Below are positions 13,086 through 21,905 of a stretch of 64,000 nucleotides of DNA, piece by piece (the first letter of the stretch is position 1; the number at the start of each line of letters is the position of its first letter). The DNA is from Aeromonas cavernicola (lineage in GTDB: Bacteria; Pseudomonadota; Gammaproteobacteria; Enterobacterales; Aeromonadaceae). Made by a program: the position numbers and the translations under genes. A model generated the notes under the pieces. The model was not told the DNA's origin and searched no databases. It was given only the letters and a program-made list of their open reading frames with translations. The DNA lies in assembly GCF_002795305.1 (NCBI RefSeq), contig NZ_PGGC01000081.1, positions 1 to 64,000 on the forward strand, written 5' to 3'.

Positions 13086-13781
13086 TGCAATTTCTCCCTT
13101 GCTCGACCTTGCATTGCAAACTGCATAAATTGCGATCGGCTCTTGTGGTTCCGTACGCCTTGAGGTGGCGGACCACCAAACTAATGGGATTTTTCCATAA
13201 GGTCAATGAGACAACGGCGCTGTTTCTCTTCTTACATTCGCATAACAAAATGTGCTTTTACGGCAGTTTGGCGGAAATAATATAATGTTAATTTCGATAA
13301 AGTGTATTTTTTTAGCATAACCATCTGTCAAGTTAGACCTTAGTGGTTGACTCCATCTGTGTGGTTAAATGTAGTAATTTTACTAATCAGATCTAGTGGG
13401 TGAACACGCCGATCACATTTTGTGAGTGTAGCGCTTGAATTTATTGCGTTACCATGCACGTTGAATTTTTCATTGTTCAACAATGCCTTATCATCGATCT
13501 TAGCAATTTGACAAAAAAATCATCAGTGGGTCAAGCGACATTAAACCGATCATTACACTGTGTTATTTATATATTTATTCGGTTTTTTGTGAATATCTAT
13601 ACATGGTTGTGATAGCCCTTGCGAGGGAATACCAATCGCTAACAGGTGTTCTCAATCCCATGATCGTTTTATTTGCTGGCGCTTTTTTTGCCAGCTGCTG
13701 GGAGGTTATAAAGGGTGAGTGGTGGTCTGACTGGGGGGGGCCTTGCAACCGGCAGTGGTAGCCAATACCGGCTACTGGGCC
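13086..13781. other. Gene-free AT-rich region upstream of gltB
   Basis: No convincing gene is present. The part nearest gltB should carry its minus-strand promoter and leader. Visible structure includes a GTTGAA...TTCAAC inverted repeat at about 13460-13481 and a GCTGGC...GCCAGC inverted repeat at about 13675-13697. A run of eight G lies at 13733-13740. A 34-codon open frame at 13660-13764 has no good ribosome site. Confidence 0.6.
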
Positions 13782-14130
13782 TAATGCCGATCAGTTAAGG
13801 ATTACTTGACCGCTCCTCCTGACGTGTGAAAATCCAAAACCTGTTGATTTAGTTTCAGATTTTTTATGCGTATCGACTAGGCTCTCGACTTCCTTCACGT
13901 CAGCAATGTTGCCCAGTTTGAGTTACTCTCCGCCCTCATCCCCCCGAGCTCATCATGACTCTGCTGAGCGAGGAAGGCGTCACTACCCTGCACCTGCGGC
14001 GCATGCCCATGGTGTGACTGGTCTGGGCCATCATCGGCATGGCGATCTTCCACCACGTTCCCATGACTCAACTGGTCAATCAGCTTGATATCCTGCGTCA
14101 TGCTCGAAATTTTCACATACGCCACGTACG
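13782..14130 (+). mobile_element. Decayed left end of an IS4-family insertion sequence
   Basis: The segment opens with TAATGCCGATCAGTTAAG, which I recall as the terminal inverted repeat of E. coli IS4, followed by similar subterminal sequence. About 85 bp inside is a broken reading frame resembling the N terminus of IS4-type transposases. No right-hand inverted repeat, catalytic DDE region or target duplication is visible, so only a remnant of about 350 bp is left. The right border is approximate. Confidence 0.75.
13866..14100 (+). pseudogene. IS4-type transposase N-terminal fragment
   Basis: From ATG 13866 the frame reads MRID, then a stop, then ALDF, close to the MHIGQALDL start of the IS4 transposase. 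A one-base shift near 13942 is needed to continue as IPPELIMTLLSEEG. The frame then gives LHLRRMPMV, a TGA in place of the expected Trp, and LVWAIIGMAIFHHVP followed by QLVNQLDIL. This pattern (charged block, then VW-IGMA, then NRLDI) is the IS4 N-terminal domain. Two stops plus a frameshift and loss of the whole catalytic domain make it non-functional. Confidence 0.75.
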
Positions 14131-14234
14131 CAGTGGTTCCTTTACTGTACTGTGTGCGTGATCACATTGATTGCGCCACTGACGTTTACTGGAATAGGTT
14201 CTTAGTTGTCGCTTAAGCAACCCAGATATTCAGT

Positions 14235-14266
14235 AAAAAGCCCGCAGAATTTTGCGGGCTTTTTAC
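14235..14266. terminator. Terminator downstream of yejM
   Basis: A 12-bp perfect stem (AAAAAGCCCGCA and its complement, loop GAATTT) has A and T runs on both sides, so it works in either direction. It is 20 bp beyond the yejM stop. Confidence 0.85.
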
Positions 14267-14286
14267 TTTCTGCGTTGTCTTCCTTA

Positions 14287-16137
14287 TCAAGGATGGCGGT
14301 AAAAACGGTTCAACTCATTCATGACCTGAATCATTGCACCCATATCCGGATTACTGTGTTTAAGTGGGCGATAACTGTCTAGGTCGAGTAATTGGAAGTC
14401 GCCCTGCTTATTAAAGTGGGTGATGGTGTTGCCTTGGTAAATAGCAAAGTCATTTTGATCGCCTGCTAATAACCAAGGGCGTGGGCTGGTGTCAAATAAG
14501 CTACGCCCAATACTGTAATCACGGGCTGGGTTACGTACACCCAGCATGCCTTGCATCAGGGTCGGCGCGAGATCCATGTGACTACTTGGTTGTGCGAATT
14601 GTTGACTAGGCCGACCAGGCCAGGCCAGTACAAATGGCACCTGTACCTGGTAGGGGGAGTAGTTGCTGCCAGCCCCCCAACTATTGTTGAGTGTGTCGTT
14701 GAGCTCTTGGCCATGATCCGAGGTAATCACCACTATGGTGTCGTTATCCATGCCCTGCTGCTGTAAATTATTGAGCATCTGTTCGAGCAATTGGTCGGTA
14801 TAGAACACGGAGTTTTTGTAGCGATTCTCAAGTTTTGGCAAGTTGTTAGCCTGATAAGCCGTTGCCGGATTTACTTTGGTGAGCTCTGGTTGGAAGGGGC
14901 CCTTCATGGTCTCTGGTAGCTGATAGTTACCAGGGCTAGACAGATAAACAAGTGAAAACCAAGGGCGATCTTGGGGGCGTTTATCTAACCATTGCTGCCA
15001 ATCTTTCAGGAGGGTTTCATCATTACCTTGTTCGGAAATAAATACCTGTTTGCGCAGACCAGACAGGATACTTTTACGATATTTCCGTGCGTCCTCAAGA
15101 ATCCCAAACAGACCAAACTGATAATCTTGGCGCAGCATTTCATCAAACAGAATTGGTGGGCGCTTGTCGCTGCTAATAGCCGGATAGTAGTGTCCTGGAA
15201 GACCATAAAATAGGCTAAACATGCCCATCACATCATCATTACCGCCACTGAAATGATTTTTAAAGACCATTTTCTGATCAGCGTAACGCTGGAGATTAGG
15301 CATATTGATGTTATTAAGCATGTCAGCACGGAGTGAGTTAACCACCACAATCAGCAAGTTCTTGTGGCGGGTTGGTACACTGACGGTCAGTGGCCGCAGT
15401 GGATAATTCAACCGATTTTCGCCATCACTATCCTGAGATTCAGCTTCGCGCTCATATTCATCTAGATCTAACCAACCTTGTTTAGCTAAGAAGCTTTTGG
15501 CTGTCATTGGATAGGAGAGGGGGAAGTTAGCTTTTTGCATCGTGATGGGCTGATAAAGTGTTGCATCAGCCCAGCTATTGACCACGTGGGTGAGAATGAA
15601 ACAGATCAGTAGTGCTAATCCTACTTGATTACCGTACTGCCGGCGTTTGCGTTTATTGACCATTCGCCAAACATGAGCAGACAACAATAGCTGTAATAAG
15701 AAAATAGTGGGTACTGCGACAAAAATAATACTCCATGTGGAGCCTTTTTCTGTCTGGGCCTGATCAAGTAGCAGCTGCCATACATGCCCATTGAGATGGA
15801 ACTTAAATAACCGGAATACTTGGGTATCAATAAGTAAAATGACCAGCGCTAACGTAGCAACAATAGCCGAAATAAAGCGGAGCTGTTTCTCTTTGGGAAG
15901 TACGAAACTTAACGGGAAGATAGTGAGTAAATAAGTGACAAAGCTCAAAAACGAGAAGTGCCCAATCCAGCTAACGACTAAATAGGTAATGCCTAGCGTA
16001 GTAGATGGCCAGCTGATAGCACCCAGATAGCGGGTAGCAATCAACATGGCCAATATGATGTTAAAAAAGGAGAACCAATGCCCCCATGTGATCAGGCGAG
16101 AAACGTTGTCACGATAAGGGTTGCCGGTTTCGACCAT
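14287..16137 (-). CDS. yejM: Inner-membrane sulfatase-fold protein YejM (LapC/PbgA)
   Basis: In E. coli this essential-type protein senses periplasmic-leaflet LPS and controls LpxC turnover through LapB. The 616-aa protein has about five N-terminal transmembrane helices (roughly 20-190, DUF3413) and a periplasmic alkaline-phosphatase/sulfatase-like domain (about 255-616). That domain contains VVVNSLRADML, where hydrolases have a metal-binding DxxR, and ITSDHGQELND. Family members are thought not to be active hydrolases. It follows yejL by 43 bp in the same direction. Base composition is visibly more AT-rich than in neighbouring gltB and yejK. Confidence 0.93.
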   Translation of the reverse strand: MVETGNPYRDNVSRLITWGHWFSFFNIILAMLIATRYLGAISWPSTTLGITYLVVSWIGHFSFLSFVTYLLTIFPLSFVLPKEKQLRFISAIVATLALVILLIDTQVFRLFKFHLNGHVWQLLLDQAQTEKGSTWSIIFVAVPTIFLLQLLLSAHVWRMVNKRKRRQYGNQVGLALLICFILTHVVNSWADATLYQPITMQKANFPLSYPMTAKSFLAKQGWLDLDEYEREAESQDSDGENRLNYPLRPLTVSVPTRHKNLLIVVVNSLRADMLNNINMPNLQRYADQKMVFKNHFSGGNDDVMGMFSLFYGLPGHYYPAISSDKRPPILFDEMLRQDYQFGLFGILEDARKYRKSILSGLRKQVFISEQGNDETLLKDWQQWLDKRPQDRPWFSLVYLSSPGNYQLPETMKGPFQPELTKVNPATAYQANNLPKLENRYKNSVFYTDQLLEQMLNNLQQQGMDNDTIVVITSDHGQELNDTLNNSWGAGSNYSPYQVQVPFVLAWPGRPSQQFAQPSSHMDLAPTLMQGMLGVRNPARDYSIGRSLFDTSPRPWLLAGDQNDFAIYQGNTITHFNKQGDFQLLDLDSYRPLKHSNPDMGAMIQVMNELNRFYRHP

Positions 16138-16180
16138 AGTAATCCATCTACTTGAAAAACATCAGATAATTAGAAGAGTG

Positions 16181-16408
16181 TTAGTGTGTTTCGTGGCGGC
16201 TATCGACCGATGCGGTCAGGGCCTGAACAAACTTTTCGGTGATAGCTTGGCGTTGGGCCGGTGCCATACCGTTGATGATATTGGTGGTCAGGTTGCCAAG
16301 CACCATAAGGCTGAGATCCACCGGTGCTTTATGCTTTTCCAGCGCGGTGATCAGGTCGTTCATCAGGGCATCAAACTGCTCGTTATTGTACTTTGATACG
16401 ATGGGCAT
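16181..16408 (-). CDS. yejL: YejL family protein (UPF0352/DUF1414)
   Basis: This small 75-aa protein of unknown function has the standard family length and opening [13 protein letters not shown]. It includes the DLSLMVLGN segment and ends in a helical tail. The start at 16408 is chosen from this family signature; an in-frame ATG eight codons upstream is less likely. It heads a yejL-yejM unit and is divergent from yejK with a 73-bp shared promoter gap, the arrangement known in enterobacteria. Confidence 0.93.
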   Translation of the reverse strand: MPIVSKYNNEQFDALMNDLITALEKHKAPVDLSLMVLGNLTTNIINGMAPAQRQAITEKFVQALTASVDSRHETH

Positions 16409-16481
16409 AATCTTCAGTTCATCTCGGTTCAAAGCGCCTTATAATACTGCACCCTTTCGGCTAACACTATGGCTTTGTGAC

Positions 16482-17543
16482 ATGAGTCTCGATATCGACA
16501 AGATCATTCTTCACTCCTTGCGCCAGGGCGGCGATGGTCAACCCCACGCCGATACCCGCAGTCAGACCCTACCCCCTGATGAGGCGGTACAGGGGCTGAT
16601 GGTGGAACTGCATAGAATCTACAACGGCAAGGGCGGCAAGGGCTTTGGCTTCTTTGCCGATCCCGAGGCCGCCGTCGCCGAGCTGGCCGACGGTGAAGAG
16701 GCTCCCAAGCAGCCTTCACCCGCGTTTCGTATCGCCCTCGAACAGCTGCTCGACGAGCAGACCGAATTCGTCCCGTTTTCGGTCACCGTGACTCAGATGC
16801 TGGTCAAGCAGCTGGTGGAGCACGCCCTCGATGAGCAAGGGGTACTGCTGTTTGCCAAATACAATTATGTCGGGGTCGATTATCTGCTGATTGCCCTGCT
16901 GGAGGGCAAGGAGAGCGTCACCGTCAGCGAAGCGCTGGAATTGCGCCATATCCAGTATCTCGATATTGGCAAACTCAATCTGGTGGCTCGCATTGATTTA
17001 ACCGAATGGAAAACCCAGCCTGATTCGCGCCGCTATATCACCTTCAGCAAGGGGCGTATTGGTCGTAAACTGGGCGACTTCTTTATGGATCTGCTGGGTG
17101 CCCGCGAGGGCATGGATGCCAAGGTACAAAATAAAGGCTTGCTGCAGGCGGTAGAAGATTATTGCGACAGTCGCCAGCTCGAACCGACCGAGCGAAATGA
17201 TTACAAAAAGCAGGTCTTCAAATATTGCACCGAGCAGGCGAGCGCCGGTGAAGAGATCGAAATTAAGGAGTTGTCGGCAGAACTCTCCACAAAACATGAA
17301 GGCGGTGGTGAACTCGATTTTTACAGCTTTATCGGTCAGGAGTATGAGCTGGAAGATCGCTTCCCAGCGGATCGTTCTACCCTACGCGGTTTGACCAAGT
17401 TTGTCGGCTCTGGCGGTGGCCTGACCCTGAGCTTTGAGCAAAAACTGTTGAACAGCCGGATCTTTTACGACCCTCAGACCGACACCCTGACAATCAAGGG
17501 TGTGCCGCCCAATCTCAAGGATCAGCTGCTGCGCCAGTCGTAG
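16482..17543 (+). CDS. yejK: Nucleoid-associated protein YejK (NdpA)
   Basis: YejK/NdpA coats nucleoid DNA and has been reported to interact with topoisomerases. The 353-aa protein begins MSLDIDKIILHSL, the normal family start, and spans the full 37-kDa family domain (E. coli 335 aa). Key conserved stretches include LLFAKYNYVGVDYLL and YITFSKGRIGRKLGDFF. The start at 16482 replaces a longer open frame from 16239 that merely runs antisense through yejL. A strong terminator follows 24 bp after the stop. Confidence 0.95.
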   Translation: MSLDIDKIILHSLRQGGDGQPHADTRSQTLPPDEAVQGLMVELHRIYNGKGGKGFGFFADPEAAVAELADGEEAPKQPSPAFRIALEQLLDEQTEFVPFSVTVTQMLVKQLVEHALDEQGVLLFAKYNYVGVDYLLIALLEGKESVTVSEALELRHIQYLDIGKLNLVARIDLTEWKTQPDSRRYITFSKGRIGRKLGDFFMDLLGAREGMDAKVQNKGLLQAVEDYCDSRQLEPTERNDYKKQVFKYCTEQASAGEEIEIKELSAELSTKHEGGGELDFYSFIGQEYELEDRFPADRSTLRGLTKFVGSGGGLTLSFEQKLLNSRIFYDPQTDTLTIKGVPPNLKDQLLRQS

Positions 17544-17567
17544 TCAGATCTAGTCATTATTGTTTGT

Positions 17568-17599
17568 AAAAAAGACCTTTCTTCGCAAAGGTCTTTTTT
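17568..17599. terminator. yejK terminator
   Basis: The inverted repeat AAAAAAGACCTTT ... AAAGGTCTTTTTT has a six-base loop and a long U tract; it is a textbook terminator. Confidence 0.9.
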
Positions 17600-17667
17600 A
17601 TTGGCTAAACAAAGAGGCGGAGAAACTCCCACAGTGCTTTATTTAACAAACCAAACCAAATGAATGA

Positions 17668-17705
17668 CAAGAAAGGGTTTTCATTTGGATGAAAACCCTT
17701 TCTTG
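17668..17705. repeat. Perfect 17-bp inverted repeat upstream of malE
   Basis: The arms 17668-17684 and 17689-17705 are perfectly complementary around a TTGG loop. No T tract follows on either strand, so it is not a classical terminator. It lies 70 bp after the yejK terminator and about 230 bp before the malE start. The arm carries a GGATGA core like that of MalT sites. Confidence 0.8.
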
Positions 17706-17706
17706 G

Positions 17707-17810
17707 TGGTAATTAATTTTCACTTTGGTAATTAACTTTCGTTTGCTGTGCTGAAATGAGTGGGGTAAGTGCAGAGATAAGCTATTTTAAGAAAATGTTT
17801 TCAACATTTC
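17707..17810 (+). promoter_or_regulatory. Probable malEFGK control region: direct repeats and operator-like palindrome
   Basis: Two 15-base direct repeats, TGGTAATTAATTTTC and TGGTAATTAACTTTC, start at 17707 and 17726 (19-bp period). A near-palindrome, GAAAATGTT TTC AACATTTC, lies at 17791-17810. A TAATAT hexamer at 17880-17885 is a candidate -10. Spacing and identity of the binding proteins are unknown; the assignment to mal control is from position. Confidence 0.4.
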
Positions 17811-17937
17811 ATGGAAGATAATACGTAATTGTGTTTCAAAAATGCGAGTTGCGTCATGTGAGCGAGTTGGTGCTTGGGATAATATTCGTTACGTAAATGA
17901 CCCCCTACAGTACGCAAATAATACTAAGGAAAGGCTT

Positions 17938-19119
17938 ATGAAAAAGAAAATGCTGTCATCGTTGATTGGTTTGGCCACGCTTGGCGTTGCTTGTTCTGCT
18001 ACTGCGGCCATCGATGAAGGCCAGCTCACTATTTGGGTGAATGGTGATAAGGGATACAACGGTCTGGCTGAAGTGGGTAAGAAGTTTGAAGCAGAAACCG
18101 GCATCAAGGTTACTGTGGCTCACCCGGATCAGGTCGAAGTGAAATTCCAGCAAGCCGCTGCCACTGGCAACGGCCCTGACATCTTCTTCTGGGCTCACGA
18201 CCGTTACGGTGAGTGGGTCAAAGCCGGTTTATTAGTGCCTGTGACACCTAACGCTGATACTAAAGCTAAGTTTGAGCAATTGGCATGGGATGCCATGACT
18301 GTTGACGGTAAAACCTATGGTTACCCCGTGGCCATGGAAGCGGTCAGCCTGATCTATAACAAGGAGCTACTGCCTGAGCCGCCAAAGACCTTCGAAGAGA
18401 TTGCCAAGATTGACGAAACCCTGAAAAAGAGTGGCAAGCGCGCGATCATGTGGGCCTATGATACCCCCTATTTCAGCTATCCGCTGGTAGCGGCTAACGG
18501 TGGCTACGCCTTTAAGAAAACGGCTACTGGCTATGATGTGAAAGACACTGGCGTCAACAATGCGGGCGCGAAGGCAGGAGTGGGTTACATCTCTGAGATG
18601 ATTAAGTCCGGCCATCTGGAAAAAGGCATTGACTACGGCGTAATGGATGCCAAGTTCAACAAGGGCGAAGTGGCTATGATGATCAATGGTCCTTGGGCTT
18701 GGAGTAACCTAGACAAGAGCGGCATCAAGTATGGTGTAGCCTCTTTACCTACGCTTAAAGGCAAACCCGCTAAAGCATTTGTTGGTGTATTAGGTGCGAC
18801 GATTAACGCCGCTAGCCCGAATAAAGATCTGGCCATCGAGTTCCTGGAAAACTACCTGCTGACAGATGCCGGTCTGGCGCCAGTGAATGCTGATAAGCCG
18901 CTGGGTGCTGTTGCACTGAAATCCTTCCAGAAGACTCTGGAGTCCGATCCGCACATCAAAGCAACCATGCAAAATGCCCAAGCAGGCGAGCCGATGCCGT
19001 CGGTGCCAGAAATGAGCCGCTTCTGGTCTTCTTTTGAAACCGCCCTCAAAAATGTGACTTCTGGTCGTCAAGGTGTTGACGAAGCGCTAGATACCGCTGC
19101 TAAGCGTATCGTTCAGTAA
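17938..19119 (+). CDS. malE: Maltose/maltodextrin periplasmic binding protein
   Basis: MalE captures maltose and maltodextrins in the periplasm and delivers them to MalFGK2. The 393-aa precursor has a Sec signal peptide (KKK start, hydrophobic core, cleavage after ATAA, about residue 23). The mature start [18 protein letters not shown] closely follows E. coli MalE. The ATG at 17938 is chosen because AAGGA lies nine bases upstream and the signal peptide begins there. A hairpin at 19132-19155, between malE and malF, may protect the malE message and favour excess MalE over the membrane subunits, as REP hairpins do in E. coli. Confidence 0.97.
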   Translation: MKKKMLSSLIGLATLGVACSATAAIDEGQLTIWVNGDKGYNGLAEVGKKFEAETGIKVTVAHPDQVEVKFQQAAATGNGPDIFFWAHDRYGEWVKAGLLVPVTPNADTKAKFEQLAWDAMTVDGKTYGYPVAMEAVSLIYNKELLPEPPKTFEEIAKIDETLKKSGKRAIMWAYDTPYFSYPLVAANGGYAFKKTATGYDVKDTGVNNAGAKAGVGYISEMIKSGHLEKGIDYGVMDAKFNKGEVAMMINGPWAWSNLDKSGIKYGVASLPTLKGKPAKAFVGVLGATINAASPNKDLAIEFLENYLLTDAGLAPVNADKPLGAVALKSFQKTLESDPHIKATMQNAQAGEPMPSVPEMSRFWSSFETALKNVTSGRQGVDEALDTAAKRIVQ

Positions 19120-19131
19120 TGATGTACAACG

Positions 19132-19155
19132 TGGGAGGCTATTTGGCCTTCCACA
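19132..19155 (+). other. Intercistronic hairpin between malE and malF
   Basis: GTGGGAGGC pairs with GGCCTTCCAC (one G-U pair) around a short loop, without a T run. The position suggests mRNA 3'-end stabilisation or partial termination after malE. Confidence 0.5.
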
Positions 19156-19188
19156 CTCTCTATCTATGGCGTTAAAAGGTTAATTGGC

Positions 19189-20841
19189 ATGGAAGTAGTA
19201 CCTTCTATCGAGTCCTATGCCGGTCCGAAGGATAAGCACACTTGGTTTAAGTGGACCATCGCGGCTTTGATTGCGATCCTCAATGGCTATGCAGCTGTCA
19301 TGATGTACGCTAGCGGTGAATGGGTATTCGCTTTGCTCGACATCGTTGTGGTCTCCGTCGGTCTATATGTATTCATGAACAAGAAGACCTATGCCCATCG
19401 CTACATTTTTCCCGGTGTGGCGGGCATGGTGGTCTTCATCATTTTTCCCCTTGCTTACACCATCGGCATCGCCTTCACCAACTATTCGGGGGCTAACTTG
19501 CTCTCTGTGGAGCAGGCGCGGGACTACCACCTGAAGAAAACCTACAAGGTGGCGGGAGGGGAATTTGATTTCACCCTCTTGGGTGGAGAGAACAATCAGT
19601 TTCAGCTGCTGCTGAAACAGGACGACCAATCCTTTATCAGTCAACCCGTTACCCTGATGACCAGCAAGGCCCGTGAGCTGGCGTCCCGCGAGGGCAGAGT
19701 GCAGAGTTCCCAGCAAGTGGTCGAGCTGCAGCCCTTCACTGGTGAAGCTGACAGCAAGGCCGCACCGATCCGCGCCATTGTTGAGCATCGTACTCACCTG
19801 AGTGACCTTGATCTGGTGCTGCCAGATGGCGGTACCCACCTGACCCTGAGCAGCCTGCGCAAGTTTGCCGCCCAGAAGCAGCACTACACTCGTCTGATGG
19901 ATGGCGCCGAGCTCAAGTCCGGCGTGGTGATCAAGGACAGCAACTTGCTGCGTGACAACCAGAGCGGTGAGCTGATGCTGCCCAACGGCGAGACCGGCTT
20001 CTATCAGTACATCGACGAACAGGGTCAGTTTGTCGGCAAGGGCATTGCCCCGGGCTTTGTGGTGAGCGTGGGTTGGAAGAACTTCGCCCGCATCGTGACT
20101 GACCCGGGCATTCAGGCACCCTTCCTGCAGATATTCGTCTGGACCGTGATTTTCTCCGCCTGTTCTGTCGCCTTCACCCTGGCTATCGGCATGGTGCTGG
20201 CCTGTCTGGTGCAGTGGGAAGAGCTCAAGGGGCGCGGTTTCTATCGGGTCATGCTAATCCTGCCCTATGCGATCCCGGCGTTTATCTCCATCCTGGTGTT
20301 CAAGGGGTTGTTCAACCAGAACTTCGGTGAGATCAACATGTTTCTGGAAGCGGCGTTTGGTATCAAGCCGGACTGGTACACCAACCCCTTCCTGGCCAAG
20401 GTGATGATCCTGATCGTCAACACCTGGCTCGGCTACCCCTACATGATGATCCTCTGCATGGGCCTGCTCAAAGCCATTCCGGAAGATCTCTATGAAGCGT
20501 CTGCTATGGATGGGGCAGGCCCGATGCAGAACTTCTTCAAGATCACCGTACCGCTGCTGATGAAGCCGCTGACACCGCTGTTGATTGCCTCGTTCGCCTT
20601 CAACTTCAACAACTTCGTGCTTATCCAGTTGTTGACCAACGGTGCGCCCGACATCATCGGCGCCAGCACCCCGGCCGGTACCACCGACTTGCTGGTGAGT
20701 TATACCTACCGGATTGCGTTCCAGGGATCGGGTGGTCAGGACTACGGTCTGGCCAGTGCCATCGCCACTGCTATCTTCCTCATCGTGGGTGCGCTGGCGC
20801 TGCTCAACCTGAAATTGTCCAAAGCCGACAAGCAGCTGTAA
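19189..20841 (+). CDS. malF: Maltose ABC transporter permease MalF
   Basis: MalF forms the translocation pore with MalG. The 550-aa protein is longer than E. coli MalF (514). It has three N-terminal transmembrane helices, then a large periplasmic loop (about 95-300) typical of MalF, then the permease core. The EAA loop that docks on MalK is at EASAMDGAGPMQNFFKITVP (about 440-460). It is 69 bp after malE and 12 bp before malG. The first part is of average GC, but from roughly 19.5 kb onward codon use shifts to strongly GC-rich third positions. Confidence 0.97.
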   Translation: MEVVPSIESYAGPKDKHTWFKWTIAALIAILNGYAAVMMYASGEWVFALLDIVVVSVGLYVFMNKKTYAHRYIFPGVAGMVVFIIFPLAYTIGIAFTNYSGANLLSVEQARDYHLKKTYKVAGGEFDFTLLGGENNQFQLLLKQDDQSFISQPVTLMTSKARELASREGRVQSSQQVVELQPFTGEADSKAAPIRAIVEHRTHLSDLDLVLPDGGTHLTLSSLRKFAAQKQHYTRLMDGAELKSGVVIKDSNLLRDNQSGELMLPNGETGFYQYIDEQGQFVGKGIAPGFVVSVGWKNFARIVTDPGIQAPFLQIFVWTVIFSACSVAFTLAIGMVLACLVQWEELKGRGFYRVMLILPYAIPAFISILVFKGLFNQNFGEINMFLEAAFGIKPDWYTNPFLAKVMILIVNTWLGYPYMMILCMGLLKAIPEDLYEASAMDGAGPMQNFFKITVPLLMKPLTPLLIASFAFNFNNFVLIQLLTNGAPDIIGASTPAGTTDLLVSYTYRIAFQGSGGQDYGLASAIATAIFLIVGALALLNLKLSKADKQL

Positions 20842-20853
20842 GGAGGCTTCAAC

Positions 20854-21744
20854 ATGGCAATCGTACAACCCAAATCAGTCAAATACCGGGTGTGGGCAAC
20901 CCACCTGGTCATGTGGGGCTTCCTGGCTCTGATCATCTTCCCGTTGGTCATGGTTATCGCCATCTCGCTGCGTAACGGTAACTTCGCGGTAGGGGAGATC
21001 ATCCCCTCCAATCCGACCCTGGATCACTGGAAGCTGGCGCTGGGCATGTCCATCACCAATGCCGACGGCAGCATCACGCCGCCGCCGTTCCCGGTGCTGA
21101 CCTGGTTGTGGAACTCCATCAAGATCGCCGGTATCACTGCCCTGATGATCGTGACGCTCTCCACCACCTGTGCCTACGCCTTTGCCCGTCTGCGTTTTCG
21201 TGGCAAGTCGACCATCCTGCAGGGCATGCTGATTTTCCAGATGTTCCCTGCGGTACTGGCGCTGGTGGCTATCTACGCGCTCTTTAACAAGATCGGTGAC
21301 TACATCCCTTGGCTGGGTCTCAACACCCACGGTGGCCTGATCCTGGCATACATGGGCGGCATTGCCCTGCACGTCTGGACCATCAAGGGCTACTTCGAGA
21401 CCATCGACCCCTCTCTGGAGGAGGCGGCGGCCATCGACGGTGCGACGCCGTGGCAGGCATTCCGTTTGATCCTGTTGCCCCTGTCGGTGCCCATCTTAGC
21501 GGTAGTGTTCATTCTGGCCTTTATTGGTTCCATTACCGAGGTGCCCATGGCCTCCATCCTGCTGCAGGATGTGAACAATCTGACCCTAGCGGTCGGGGCC
21601 CAGCAGTACCTCTATCCGCAGAACTATCTATGGGGGGATTTCGCGGCAGCCGCAGTGCTCTCCGGTTTCCCCATCACAGTGGTGTTCCTGCTGGCACAGC
21701 GCTGGTTGGTTGGCGGTTTGACTGCTGGTGGTGTGAAAGGTTAA
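20854..21744 (+). CDS. malG: Maltose ABC transporter permease MalG
   Basis: MalG is the second pore subunit. The 296-aa length equals E. coli MalG. It has six transmembrane segments and the EAA loop [19 protein letters not shown] that contacts MalK. The C terminus [12 protein letters not shown] is the conserved tail that reaches into the MalE-facing binding site. AAGGAGG precedes the start. The last 40 bases switch to AT-richer synonymous codons, and a second diverged copy of this 3' end follows at 21769-21837. Confidence 0.97.
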   Translation: MAIVQPKSVKYRVWATHLVMWGFLALIIFPLVMVIAISLRNGNFAVGEIIPSNPTLDHWKLALGMSITNADGSITPPPFPVLTWLWNSIKIAGITALMIVTLSTTCAYAFARLRFRGKSTILQGMLIFQMFPAVLALVAIYALFNKIGDYIPWLGLNTHGGLILAYMGGIALHVWTIKGYFETIDPSLEEAAAIDGATPWQAFRLILLPLSVPILAVVFILAFIGSITEVPMASILLQDVNNLTLAVGAQQYLYPQNYLWGDFAAAAVLSGFPITVVFLLAQRWLVGGLTAGGVKG

Positions 21745-21768
21745 GTGGCGCCACGCTGCCTGCACCAA

Positions 21769-21837
21769 GGTGTTCCTGCTGGTCTATCTCAGGGCTGGCT
21801 AGTCGGTGGCCTCACCGCCGGTGGTGTGAAAGGTTAA
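21769..21837 (+). repeat. Diverged second copy of the malG 3' end
   Basis: This 69-bp segment repeats the last 64 bases of malG (21681-21744) with a five-base insertion near its start. It ends in the same GGTGTGAAAGGTTAA. Differences in the C-terminal codons are synonymous: GGT/GGC, TTG/CTC, ACT/ACC and GCT/GCC, all encoding GLTA. An internal TAG (GGCTAGTC) means it is not translated as a tail. It looks like the end of another malG allele left behind after recombination. Confidence 0.85.
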
Positions 21838-21905
21838 GTTTATGGCTGGGGGAGCAGACTTCCCCCGCTATCACGATTTGCAAAGACTCAAGAGCGGAGC
21901 TCGAC

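Noticed and set aside
14150-14240. Right-hand inverted repeat of the IS4 relic
   Set aside because: CTTAAGCAACCCAGATA at about 14212 matches the expected end at roughly half the positions; too weak to call.
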